This document shows positions 52,980 through 62,500 of a DNA stretch of 64,000 nt, piece by piece. The notes beneath the pieces were generated by a model, which was not told where the DNA came from, did no database searches, and saw nothing but the letters and a program-made list of their open reading frames with translations. Numbering within the stretch: position 1 is the stretch's first letter; each line of letters opens with the position of its first letter. The position numbers and the translations under genes were made by a program. The stretch is from Aphrocallistes beatrix (taxonomy: Eukaryota; Porifera; Hexactinellida; Sceptrulophora; Aphrocallistidae): the NCBI GenBank assembly GCA_963281255.1, contig OY725493.1:929550-993549 (forward strand), read 5' to 3'.

Positions 52980-55976
52980 ATGGCTTCAGATAATCCAGAG
53001 GAGATTGAGAGCAGAGAACTGAGACTGAACTTTCTCAAGAAACACGGCATTCCTCACAAGCCTAGCTGCATCGCACACGACCCCGTGCAGGGCCTACTCG
53101 CCCTGGCCGGGGGAGAGGGGGACATACAGGTGATAGGGAAGGCAGGGGTAGAGGTGACAATCTCACAGCCAGGGGCACTTTCTGTCTCACAAGTGTTCTT
53201 CGCCGTCAACGCAGGTATCCTCTACTCACTGTGTGAGTATGACAACTCTATCACGAAATGGGACATCAAGAAATGTCCCCCTGTACAGGAGAAAAGGTTC
53301 CAGCTGACCAGTGAGGAAATACTGATAGTGTCTGCTTCTAAACCGGACGACAAAATTGTAGTGGCACACCTCCCAGTTGGCAGCAGGTGGATATACGTGG
53401 GCACAGAGGGGGGCAACCTGTTCCTCCTAGACAAGGACGAACTCCAATTATCCGAGTACTGCGTGACGTATGAGAAGCTGAGCAGCAGGGTGAGAGGGAG
53501 GTGGGAGTCGCCGGGGTTCATAATCGGGCTGGAGGAGTGTCCGGTGGACGCTTCCATCGTGATGATAATCGTGTCCGGGGGCTGGCTCAACCTGTGGAAC
53601 ATTCGCACAAACACGTGCGAGGCCCAGTTCTTCCCGACAGCTCCGGACCTCATCGCGGTCGGGGCCGCCTGGCATTACTCCGGCAAACAGATCGTAGCCG
53701 GACACTCGGACGGGTCTATCTGCATCTGGCAAGTGGACAACCCGACCAAGCCCTACCGGACCTACTCGTCCAAGGACCTGTACGGGTGCACCACGGGGGC
53801 GTCCATCACGAGGATATTCTGGTTCGCGAACGCCAACTCCAAAGAGGGACTGATCGTGTTTTCAGGCGGGATTCTGGGTTCGGAGACCACCCTGACAGTT
53901 CTCTACTCCTACTCGAGCAAGCCGCAGAGCACATCCCTGGTCGCGCCTAGCGTTATCAACGACTTCACTCCCATTTCGTTCCACCCACACAAGGACAAGG
54001 CGCAGTTCCCCCACGCCATGGCGCTCCTGTGTCGCGAGGAGCTGATGGTGTTCGAAATGCAGGACTGCTTCGCATGGAAGGAGATTCCTGTCCCCACCGC
54101 CAACAACCTAGCCACTTCCCTCGTGACGGCCCTCCACTACCTCGAGGAGTGTCCCGTGGAGCTGATCGACACGCTGAGGGTGCTGGGGGAGAAGCTGGGG
54201 AACCTGAAGGAGAGGTACAGCTGGCCGCTGAACGGAGGTACGAGGGAATCTACGATTGAGCATTCCATGCTCATCACCGGACACGAGAATGGAGACGTTA
54301 GATTCTGGAACGCGAGTGGGAACAACATGGAACTCATCTACTACTTCAAATCCACTCCCCTCTTCAAGCCGCCCGCTCCTAGCCCCAGGAAATCGGACCA
54401 GAAAAGTGCGACCCTCCCCCAGTCCCCATCGAAGACCCAACTCTCCAAATCCGGCTCCACCCCCGAGAAGAGCAAGCTGCGGACCATGGAGTGCGACGCC
54501 TCCAAGTCCGTGGCGAGCAACGTGTGCGAGATGGAGATCGATGATCTGGTGGTGGTGGAGAACACGGAGAGACAGCGGGACCGCGAGTTAGCCATCAGCT
54601 ACCTCGCTCTGTGCCCCTACAGCCGCGTGCTGTGTGTAGCGAACAGGAGTGGGTACATACTCCTGCACAGACTGCTGAGCGTAGTGGAGGAGCACCACGG
54701 CACCACACGCCTGTCCGTGGGGGAGCAAGGGGGACGCCCTGGTAGGGTCCTCTTCAACCACAACTTCAATCCAAAGCCTGGATTCTGTCCGTTCATGATC
54801 GTCGACTGCAGATACAACCCAATTAAGATCGGATTCCTTCCTGACTGCCATCTGGTGTTCATTCAGCTCCTGCAGAGCACTAAGTTCCTGTCTCTAGAAA
54901 CCAAGGACCTCTACGCAGACTTGCCTCTCAGTGAGATTGTCAGTGCCAAGCAGTCCTTCTTCGAGGACAGGAACAAGCGGAAGGGACTGATGAAAACGAT
55001 CGCGGAGATGAAGGACGGACTGAATGTGTTCGTGGAGACACTCAACAGCGATAAACTCACGTGCTTCCATCAGCACAAAATCGGTGCTGGAAGCTGCTAC
55101 AAGTTCTTCCTTGGCACCAGGAACGGACATCTGGTATGTGTACCCGCCGTACTAGACAGTTCCTTAAACCTGTCTCCCTCCCTCGCCAATCCGGAAACCA
55201 TCGCGTTCGACTTCTGGGACGCGACCAAGAAGAAGTACGACTCCGGACCTGTCCTCTCCATCCACTTCCTGGAGGCGCCAGCTCCGGACAAGGCGGGCAC
55301 GGAGGGACTGGTGGTGGTGGTCTGCTCGAACCAGATCCGAGTGAGCAGACTGGAGAGTCTGGACAGAAAGAAGATGAAGAACTCGCCGAGCGTACGGCAG
55401 TTCTCTCACGACCCGATTCGCGCCTCTTTCCTCATCGAGTTCGAGTCCCTCTCCTTCCTGGCCTGTCTGCTGAAGAGTGGCGCGTTCGATATTTTAGAAC
55501 TGCCACAGCTGACCTCTGTCTCTGAAGCGGAACAGCTGTTCAGCTCGTGGATCAGCTGTGACACGTTCGCACTGAACAAGTCGGGTAAGGGGGTGTACCT
55601 GCCCACCCCCAGCTCCATCCAGCGAATCGAGGTAGCCACGGAGCGTCCGCACTCCAGCACAGGCCTCTACAACGATCGAGAGCTGCCAGAGATCCACACC
55701 AACAGCTCCTTCTTCCACAGGGGCAGGGACCTGGGCACGACGAGGGGAGACGTGCATGCGGTGCTGACTGCGCAATCTGAGCGGTACAAACACAGGCGCG
55801 AACAGAAGCAGGCTCGATTGAATAAATCAGGACTGGATACAATGGAGAAGGCAAAGGAGGGTCTGGACGAAAGGGGGGAGCGGCTGAACAAAGTGGCGGA
55901 GAGGGCTGGGAACATGAGCGCGATGGCTGACACTTACTTACAGACAACACGGGCACTGGCGGAGAAGTATAAATAG
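52980..55976 (+). CDS. STXBP5: Tomosyn (syntaxin-binding protein 5), Lgl family
   Basis: This single exon encodes 998 residues. The N-terminus HGIPHKPSCIAHDPVQGLLAL matches the start of the first WD40 propeller of tomosyn/Lgl proteins. Propeller motifs follow: SRWIYVGTEGGNLFLL, VAAWHYSGKQ-like GAAWHYSGKQIVAGHSDGS, IFWFANANSKEGLIVFSGG, WPLNGGT and LITGHENGDVRFWNASGNN. A low-complexity Pro/Ser loop with a Lys-rich patch (about 460-510) precedes the second propeller. The last 60 residues (from GLDTMEKAKEGLDERGERLN to YLQTTRALAEKYK) form an R-SNARE-like coil with no membrane anchor, which separates tomosyn from Lgl. In animals this coil pairs with syntaxin and SNAP-25 and restrains exocytosis. 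It is somewhat shorter than vertebrate tomosyn (about 1,150). Confidence 0.88.
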   Translation: MASDNPEEIESRELRLNFLKKHGIPHKPSCIAHDPVQGLLALAGGEGDIQVIGKAGVEVTISQPGALSVSQVFFAVNAGILYSLCEYDNSITKWDIKKCPPVQEKRFQLTSEEILIVSASKPDDKIVVAHLPVGSRWIYVGTEGGNLFLLDKDELQLSEYCVTYEKLSSRVRGRWESPGFIIGLEECPVDASIVMIIVSGGWLNLWNIRTNTCEAQFFPTAPDLIAVGAAWHYSGKQIVAGHSDGSICIWQVDNPTKPYRTYSSKDLYGCTTGASITRIFWFANANSKEGLIVFSGGILGSETTLTVLYSYSSKPQSTSLVAPSVINDFTPISFHPHKDKAQFPHAMALLCREELMVFEMQDCFAWKEIPVPTANNLATSLVTALHYLEECPVELIDTLRVLGEKLGNLKERYSWPLNGGTRESTIEHSMLITGHENGDVRFWNASGNNMELIYYFKSTPLFKPPAPSPRKSDQKSATLPQSPSKTQLSKSGSTPEKSKLRTMECDASKSVASNVCEMEIDDLVVVENTERQRDRELAISYLALCPYSRVLCVANRSGYILLHRLLSVVEEHHGTTRLSVGEQGGRPGRVLFNHNFNPKPGFCPFMIVDCRYNPIKIGFLPDCHLVFIQLLQSTKFLSLETKDLYADLPLSEIVSAKQSFFEDRNKRKGLMKTIAEMKDGLNVFVETLNSDKLTCFHQHKIGAGSCYKFFLGTRNGHLVCVPAVLDSSLNLSPSLANPETIAFDFWDATKKKYDSGPVLSIHFLEAPAPDKAGTEGLVVVVCSNQIRVSRLESLDRKKMKNSPSVRQFSHDPIRASFLIEFESLSFLACLLKSGAFDILELPQLTSVSEAEQLFSSWISCDTFALNKSGKGVYLPTPSSIQRIEVATERPHSSTGLYNDRELPEIHTNSSFFHRGRDLGTTRGDVHAVLTAQSERYKHRREQKQARLNKSGLDTMEKAKEGLDERGERLNKVAERAGNMSAMADTYLQTTRALAEKYK

Positions 55977-57114
55977 GAGTAATTGGTACTGAATTTTGTT
56001 ACTTTTTAAATTGAAATGTTGTATTCCTTCATTGTATATTTCGTGCTGTTATTGAGTCATCTTGATACGGACTAATTTTAGATTATTCTTAAACATTCTT
56101 CGTCAGTCGACAGTGGTCTCATTCGCATATTTGCTACATTGGGCTGAGTGGATAACATTTAATTTGACCATTTAGCTATGGTCATTCTAACCTCCGGTCC
56201 TTTGAGGAACTTCCATAGTTTCATCCAGTGTTTCCCATAGAGCGCGCTTAGCTTGTCGAATAACGTGCTTTTTGTTAAAAAATGAAATTTATCCTAATAA
56301 ACCGCACAATAATTGCACTATTGACACGCCTTTTAATAATCCTGAGGGGAACACTGAACTTTAATCCCTAAAATTGGGCTTGGGTTTATTCTTTCAAATA
56401 AAACAATTTATTTTACACTTCGTATGTGCGTTGGAACCTAGATTATCCGAATACTTCAATCCTTGGGTGGTAACTTGTACATATGTACATAGATGAAATA
56501 CCTACCTAGATTTCTTAGGGCGCATAATACATGTTAAACAGGTTCTACTGAGTGGGATGGAAGGGCGTGTGCTGTAGCACGAGATTGTCTAGTTCAGTTG
56601 TCGTTTTGAGAGGTTTGCCGATGAGTATTTCTTTCCATCTAGTACATCATATTTTAATGAAACTGCCCTGCCCTACAAAACTACTATACAGAATCTGGAA
56701 ATGAAGCATTTAATCAGTTTGACTTGGAGTCAGGCCTTCAATGTGGGTGTCCAGTGTGCACTCAGATGAAGTTTTAGGACCCAAATGGCGACATCTAGCC
56801 TTTTTGAAGGCGAGATGGCGCCATGATTGGAGGCCATTCTATTTATAGAATATGGCCCACACGTATGGCTTCTCCACCCAAAATGACTTAACCGGAAATG
56901 AGTTAGCAAAATCCTTAGTCCACATTTGTTAAAACTTAATAGTCAAAAACGAAATTTGAGAAACTGTTAGCTGTCTCGATGACTTAGGAAATTACTCAAT
57001 ACTTTCAACAGTAGATAGAAACTCTATAATATAATAAAGAGAATATAACATAAAATGCCTATGCTCTAACAATATTAACAATCCATTGAGTGGAGACTGG
57101 CGGAGTGAGAGGGG
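55977..57114. other. Convergent spacer between tomosyn and the palmitoyltransferase gene
   Basis: No gene recognised. A perfect palindrome ATGGCGCCAT lies near 56814-56823, next to other ATGGCG motifs (56785 and 56839 region). Otherwise AT-rich. Confidence 0.35.
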
Positions 57115-57936
57115 TTATATTATGTGCGAATCTGGCAATGATAAGCTTGGAGAAATGCAAGGTACTAACCACATGCACACCCATTCGTGTCCGAATATTT
57201 CCTGGAGGATGAGTTTAATCGGCTTTTTTACTTTCTTGACTCTCTTCCCGTTGATGAAGAGCCACCTGGCTGAGTAGTAGTTGTCCCAGATCGAGGCCAG
57301 GAACTGGTCCGAGAGAGACCCGGCCGTGAAGAGGCCGAACACCAGGAAGACGACTGAAGCTATGATGATGAACACGAGGTCCACGGTCTGTAGGGAGTGC
57401 CTGTGCACGTACCAGCTCACCAGCGAGTAGATCAGGGAGTAGAAGCAGAGAGCTGCTGTGTAGAGACAGAAGAGGACGAAGAACTTCTTGTTCCGCTCTC
57501 CAATGCAATTGTTAATCCATACGCAGTGATGGTCACGTCGCTTTATACAGCGTTTGCACTTCCTGCAGTGTACCGCCTGCGGGGGTTTGTAGTTCTCACA
57601 GGATTTGCACATGACCCAATTCTCCTGACTCTCGTGACTCTCCTCCCCGGAGGATTGGGAGGGATAGCCCCTGGACCGCGAGGGGAAGTCTGAGAAATCG
57701 ATTTTCACTTTTGAGAGGGGCACCATTCCGGGGTTGGAGAACGTAGCTCTGAGGTAGGAGTAGAGACTGAGCAGTAGCGCTGTGTGTAATATCGTCACGT
57801 TAATGTAGCCCCAGGCCCCACCCGTCCAGTTCGGTCTCACCACGTGTCCGATCATGCTGTAGTAGCTGAAGCCGTAGACCGCATACGAGATGATGAGACA
57901 CACGATCCCCTCCAGGTCTCTTCTGCACACAGGCAT
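57115..57936 (-). CDS. DHHC-type protein S-palmitoyltransferase, ZDHHC21-like
   Basis: This frame encodes 273 residues. Four hydrophobic spans (about 10-30, 44-64, 153-175, 185-210) surround a cytosolic DHHC cysteine-rich domain. Residues about 110-150 read CKSC...HCRKCKRCIKRRDHHCVWIN and CIGERNKKFF, with the zinc ligands and the catalytic Cys of DHHC at 138. The residue after DHHC is Val where most family members have Pro. The tail QEIFGHEWVCMWLVPC resembles the C-terminal FG-x-x-W-x3-WL-x-P motif seen in ZDHHC21 and ZDHHC3/7. Overall length (265 for human ZDHHC21) fits the former. The enzyme transfers palmitate from acyl-CoA to protein cysteines in Golgi or plasma membrane. Substrate unknown. 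Confidence 0.82.
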   Translation of the reverse strand: MPVCRRDLEGIVCLIISYAVYGFSYYSMIGHVVRPNWTGGAWGYINVTILHTALLLSLYSYLRATFSNPGMVPLSKVKIDFSDFPSRSRGYPSQSSGEESHESQENWVMCKSCENYKPPQAVHCRKCKRCIKRRDHHCVWINNCIGERNKKFFVLFCLYTAALCFYSLIYSLVSWYVHRHSLQTVDLVFIIIASVVFLVFGLFTAGSLSDQFLASIWDNYYSARWLFINGKRVKKVKKPIKLILQEIFGHEWVCMWLVPCISPSLSLPDSHII

Positions 57937-58227
57937 GCGTAGCTTACAGGAATTCCAATGGATAATAGTTGTAGTGAGGGTAATCCCACTAAACTTATTA
58001 AGTTAGATTTTAAAACCAGAATTGGAATTCGTAGTGTTTAAACTTGGATTGGATAACTTAGACAATTATCATTATTACTGTTATTATGGGTAAAACAAGG
58101 ACGACATTCAACATAAGATCATAAAGTGAGTACTCATAGCTCTTAATTTCAACTTGTGTATCATAAAAGGACGTTCTTATATGTACAACTCTTGGGAAGG
58201 AACTTTAGGAGGAATTAGCATATACAA
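57937..58227. other. Short spacer between two leftward genes
   Basis: A 291-bp AT-rich gap holding the 3' end of VPS37A and the promoter of the palmitoyltransferase gene. Confidence 0.35.
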
Positions 58228-59331
58228 TTATTTTGGTGCAGTGAATTGTTGGAGATTGCGGTCATCACTCAGTATGCGATGGATCTTCATTTGTTTGGCA
58301 TTTCTGAGGTAAGAACTCTCTTTCTTCTCGCGAAATTCAGTCAGGAACCGATCCAATCCCACTTCTCCTTTCTGAAACTCCTCAGCTAGGTTTTCCGCCT
58401 GGTCGCTGTCCTGCGTCGCGAGGTCTCCCAGACTCTTCATGACCCTGAACTCCGAGAACTGGGAGAGCGCACTCTGCTCCTCCTCTTTCCTGTGAAACTC
58501 GTCCAACAGCTGTCCCATCTTGGCCTGCTTCTCTCCCAGCGCCAGTCTCCCCTGCTCCAGGAGCGGCTGGAACTTGAGGTTCTCCTGAGCGAGCTCCAAG
58601 TTCTCTTGGAGCAGCCGCACCCTCTCACTCGCCCCCTCCCTCTGGAACCCCTCCAGGTCCACGTACTCGAGCAGGGCTCCGTCGTCATTGGACGCGTTCA
58701 GATCTCTCAGAACCTCGACATCCAGACCCTCAATCACATCGCCCTTGATCCACTTCTCACTCTCCAGATTCGCCGGCGGATTAAGGGTGGTAGGTGCCGC
58801 ACTCGGGGGATGGTACGCACCGTTTGCAGGCTCCGGCATGCTGGCATTGTTGAACATTGTCGCAGGAGTGTACCTGCGTGTCTCTGCGAGCTGAGAGCTA
58901 TCGAATGAGTGCTGTGTCCCGTTGGGTTTGTGTGTGGAGAGCTCTTTGACCAGCGCCTCTAGCACCTTCCCGACGTCCTGGTGCATCGAGAACTCGTTCA
59001 GCTGCCTGCACCCCACCACTGAGGAGGAGCCCCAGTCCACCCACGGGTGTTCGATCGGCGGGTGTATCATCACTATGGGACGCTCATTCGGGAAATTGAA
59101 TGGGAGCTGAATGTAAGCGGTGTATTCCGTTCCGAAGTTATTCTTGAATCGTATCTGATAGTCTGAGTCCTTCACTATCTCCTGCATTCCTGGGAAGTGC
59201 GTGCGGAGTGAGGAGACCTGCTTCATGCGCTGGCTCTGCATTGCAGTGGTCATCGGGATTTGAGGCTTTTTCTGATTCCTGAATAGAATGTTATTCATCT
59301 GCCTAACTACGAACTGAATTGCAGTCAACAC
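58228..59331 (-). CDS. VPS37A: ESCRT-I subunit VPS37A-like
   Basis: This frame encodes 367 residues. Residues about 35-135 resemble the N-terminal UEV-like domain of VPS37A (SLRTHFPGMQEIV, TAYIQLPFNFPNERPIVMIH, HPWVDWG, LNEFSMHQDVGKVLEALVKE). A Pro/Asn linker follows. Residues about 205-360 are the Mod(r) domain, largely coiled coil (LLEYVDLEGFQREGAS, RVRLLQENLELAQENLKFQP, LGEKQAKMGQLLDEFHRKEE, FLTEFREKKESSYLRNAKQM). VPS37 is a core subunit of ESCRT-I, which sorts ubiquitinated cargo into multivesicular endosomes. The UEV region identifies the A paralogue. The true start could be the Met at 59298 (MNNILFRNQKK). A MITE begins 25 bp upstream and satellite DNA begins 170 bp upstream of the first ATG. 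Confidence 0.85.
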   Translation of the reverse strand: MLTAIQFVVRQMNNILFRNQKKPQIPMTTAMQSQRMKQVSSLRTHFPGMQEIVKDSDYQIRFKNNFGTEYTAYIQLPFNFPNERPIVMIHPPIEHPWVDWGSSSVVGCRQLNEFSMHQDVGKVLEALVKELSTHKPNGTQHSFDSSQLAETRRYTPATMFNNASMPEPANGAYHPPSAAPTTLNPPANLESEKWIKGDVIEGLDVEVLRDLNASNDDGALLEYVDLEGFQREGASERVRLLQENLELAQENLKFQPLLEQGRLALGEKQAKMGQLLDEFHRKEEEQSALSQFSEFRVMKSLGDLATQDSDQAENLAEEFQKGEVGLDRFLTEFREKKESSYLRNAKQMKIHRILSDDRNLQQFTAPK

Positions 59332-59356
59332 AACGATAAAGCTCTATATTTAACTA

Positions 59357-59482
59357 CAGTGGAATTTGCTCTATTAGCAACCAATTTTCAGGTCCCAGGT
59401 GAAGATTCTGTGTTAATTATGTTCCCTTATTAGCAACCATTTTATGAGCAAAACTCGAGTTGCTAATAAGCGAATTCCACTG
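59357..59482. mobile_element. Pogo-like MITE upstream of VPS37A
   Basis: The ends CAGTGGAATTTGCTCTATTA and, on the complement, CAGTGGAATTCGCTTATTAG form terminal repeats of about 26 bp followed by GCAAC. TA flanks both sides (59355-59356 and 59483-59484). The 126-bp element fills the space between VPS37A and the satellite. Confidence 0.8.
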
Positions 59483-59500
59483 TACAAATAAATATTATTA

Positions 59501-62500
59501 GAGCATGCTCTTCGGTCAAGAGCATGCTCTTTAAGTAGAGAGCATGCTCTTTAGGTCGAGAGCATGCTCTTCGGTCAAGAGCATGCTCTTTAAGTCGAGA
59601 GCATGCTCTTCGGTCAAGAGCATGCTCTTTAAGTCGAGAGCATGCTCTTCGGTCAAGAGCATGCTCTTTAAGTCGAGAGCATGCTCTTCGGTCAAGAGCA
59701 TGCTCTTTAAGTCGAGAGCATGCTCTTCGGTCAAGAGCATGCTCTTTAAGTCGAGAGCATGCTCTTCGGTCAAGAGCATGCTCTTTAGGTCGAGATCATG
59801 CTCTTCGGTCAATCTCTTTAGGTCGAGAGCATGCTCTTCGGTCAAGAGCATGCTCTTTAAGTCGAGAGCATGCTCTTCGGTCAAGAGCATGCTCTTTAAG
59901 TCGAGAGCATGCTCTTCGGTCAAGAGCATGCTCTTTAGGTCGAGAGCATGCTCTTCGGTCAATCTCTTTAGGTCGAGAGCATGCTCTTCGGTCAAGAGCA
60001 TGCTCTTTAAGTCGAGAGCATGCTCTTCGGTCAAGAGCATGCTCTTTAGGTCGAGAGCATGCTCTTCGGTCAAGAGCATGCACTTTAAGTCGAGAGCATG
60101 CTCTTCGGTCAAGAGCATGCTCTTTAGGTCGAGAGCATGCTCTTCGGTCAAGAGCATGCTCTTTAAGTCGAGAGCATGCTCTTCGGTCAAGAGCATGCTC
60201 TTTAGGTCGAGAGCATGCTCTTCGGTCAAGAGCATGCTCTTTAGGTCGAGAGCATGCTCTTCGGTCAAGAGCATGCTCTTTAGGGGTCGAGAGCATGCTC
60301 TTCGGTCAAGAGCATGCTCTTTAAGTCGAGAGCATGCTCTTCGGTCAAGAGCATGCTCTTTAAGTCGAGTGCATGCTCTTCGGTCAAGAGCATGCTCTTT
60401 AGCTCGAGAGCATGCTCTTCGGTCAAGAGCATGCTCTTTAGGGGTCGAGAGCATGCTCTTCGGTCAAGAGCATGCTCTTTAAGTCGAGAGCATGCTCTTC
60501 GGTCAAGAGCATGCTCTTTAAGTCGAGTGCATGCTCTTCGGTCAAGAGCATGCTCTTTAGCTCGAGAGCATGCTCTTCGGTCAAGAGCATGCTCTTTAGG
60601 GGTCGGGAGCATGCTCTTCGGTCAAGAGCATGCTCTTTAAGTCGAGTGCATGCTCTTCGGTCAAGAGCATGCTCTTTAGGTCGAGAGCATGCTCTTCGGT
60701 CAAGAGCATCCTCTTTAGGGGTCGAGAGCATGCTCTTCGGTCAAGAGCATGCTCTTTAAGTCGAGAGCATGCTCTTCGGTCAAGAGCATGCTCTTTAGGT
60801 CGAGAGCATGCTCTTCGGTCAAGAGCATGCTCTTCGGTCAAGAGCATGCTCTTTAGGTCGAGAGCATGCTCTTCGGTCAAGAGCATGCTCTTTAGGGGTC
60901 GAGAGCATGCTCTTCGGTCAAGAGCATGCTCTTTAAGTCGAGAGCATGCTCTTCGGTCAAGAGCATGCTCTTTAGGTCGAGAGCATGCTCTTCGGTCAAG
61001 AGCATGCTCTTCGGTCAAGAGCATGCTCTTTAGGTCGAGAGCATGCTCTTCGGTCAAGAGCATGCTCTTTAGGGGTCGAGAGCATGCTCTTCGGTCAAGA
61101 GCATGCTCTTTAAGTCGAGAGCATGCTCTTCGGTCAAGAGCATGCTCTTTAGGTCGAGAGCATGCTCTTCGGTCAAGAGCATGCTCTTCGGTCAAGAGCA
61201 TGCTCTTTAGGTCGAGAGCATGCTCTTCGGTCAAGAGCATGCTCTTTAGGTCGAGAGCATGCTCTTCGGTCAAGAGCATGCTCTTTAGGGGTCGGGAGCA
61301 TGCTCTTCGGTCAAGAGCATGCTCTTTAAGTCGAGTGCATGCTCTTCGGTCAAGAGCATGCTCTTTAGGTCGAGAGCATGCTCTTCGGTCAAGAGCATCC
61401 TCTTTAGGGGTCGAGAGCATGCTCTTCGGTCAAGAGCATGCTCTTTAAGTCGAGAGCATGCTCTTCGGTCAAGAGCATGCTCTTTAGGTCGAGAGCATGC
61501 TCTTCGGTCAAGAGCATGCTCTTCGGTCAAGAGCATGCTCTTTAGGTCGAGAGCATGCTCTTCGGTCAAGAGCATGCTCTTTAGGGGTCGAGAGCATGCT
61601 CTTCGGTCAAGAGCATGCTCTTTAAGTCGAGAGCATGCTCTTCGGTCAAGAGCATGCTCTTTAGGTCGAGAGCATGCTCTTCGGTCAAGAGCATGCTCTT
61701 TAGGGGTCGAGAGCATGCTCTTCGGTCAAGAGCATGCTCTTTAAGTCGAGAGCATGCTCTTCGGTCAAGAGCATGCTCTTTAGGTCGAGAGCATGCTCTT
61801 CGGTCAAGAGCATGCTCTTCGGTCAAGAGCATGCTCTTTAGGTCGAGAGCATGCTCTTCGGTCAAGAGCATGCTCTTTAGGTCGAGAGCATGCTCTTCGG
61901 TCAAGAGCATGCTCTTTAGGGGTCGGGAGCATGCTCTTCGGTCAAGAGCATGCTCTTTAAGTCGAGTGCATGCTCTTCGGTCAAGAGCATGCTCTTTAGG
62001 TCGAGAGCATGCTCTTCGGTCAAGAGCATCCTCTTTAGGGGTCGAGAGCATGCTCTTCGGTCAAGAGCATGCTCTTTAAGTCGAGAGCATGCTCTTCGGT
62101 CAAGAGCATGCTCTTTAGGTCGAGAGCATGCTCTTCGGTCAAGAGCATGCTCTTTAGGTCGAGAGCATGCTCTTCGGTCAAGAGCATGCTCTTTAGGGGT
62201 CGAGAGCATGCTCTTCGGTCAAGAGCATGCTCTTTAAGTCGAGAGCATGCTCTTCGGTCAAGAGCATGCTCTTTAGGTCGAGAGCATGCTCTTCGGTCAA
62301 GAGCATGCTCTTTAGGTCGAGAGCATGCTCTTCGGTCAAGAGCATGCTCTTTAAGTCGAGAGCATGCTCTTCGGTCAAGAGCATGCTCTTTAGGTCGAGA
62401 GCATGCTCTTCGGTCAAGAGCATGCTCTTCGGTCAAGAGCATGCTCTTTAGGTCGAGAGCATGCTCTTCGGTCAAGAGCATGCTCTTTAGGTCGAGAGCA

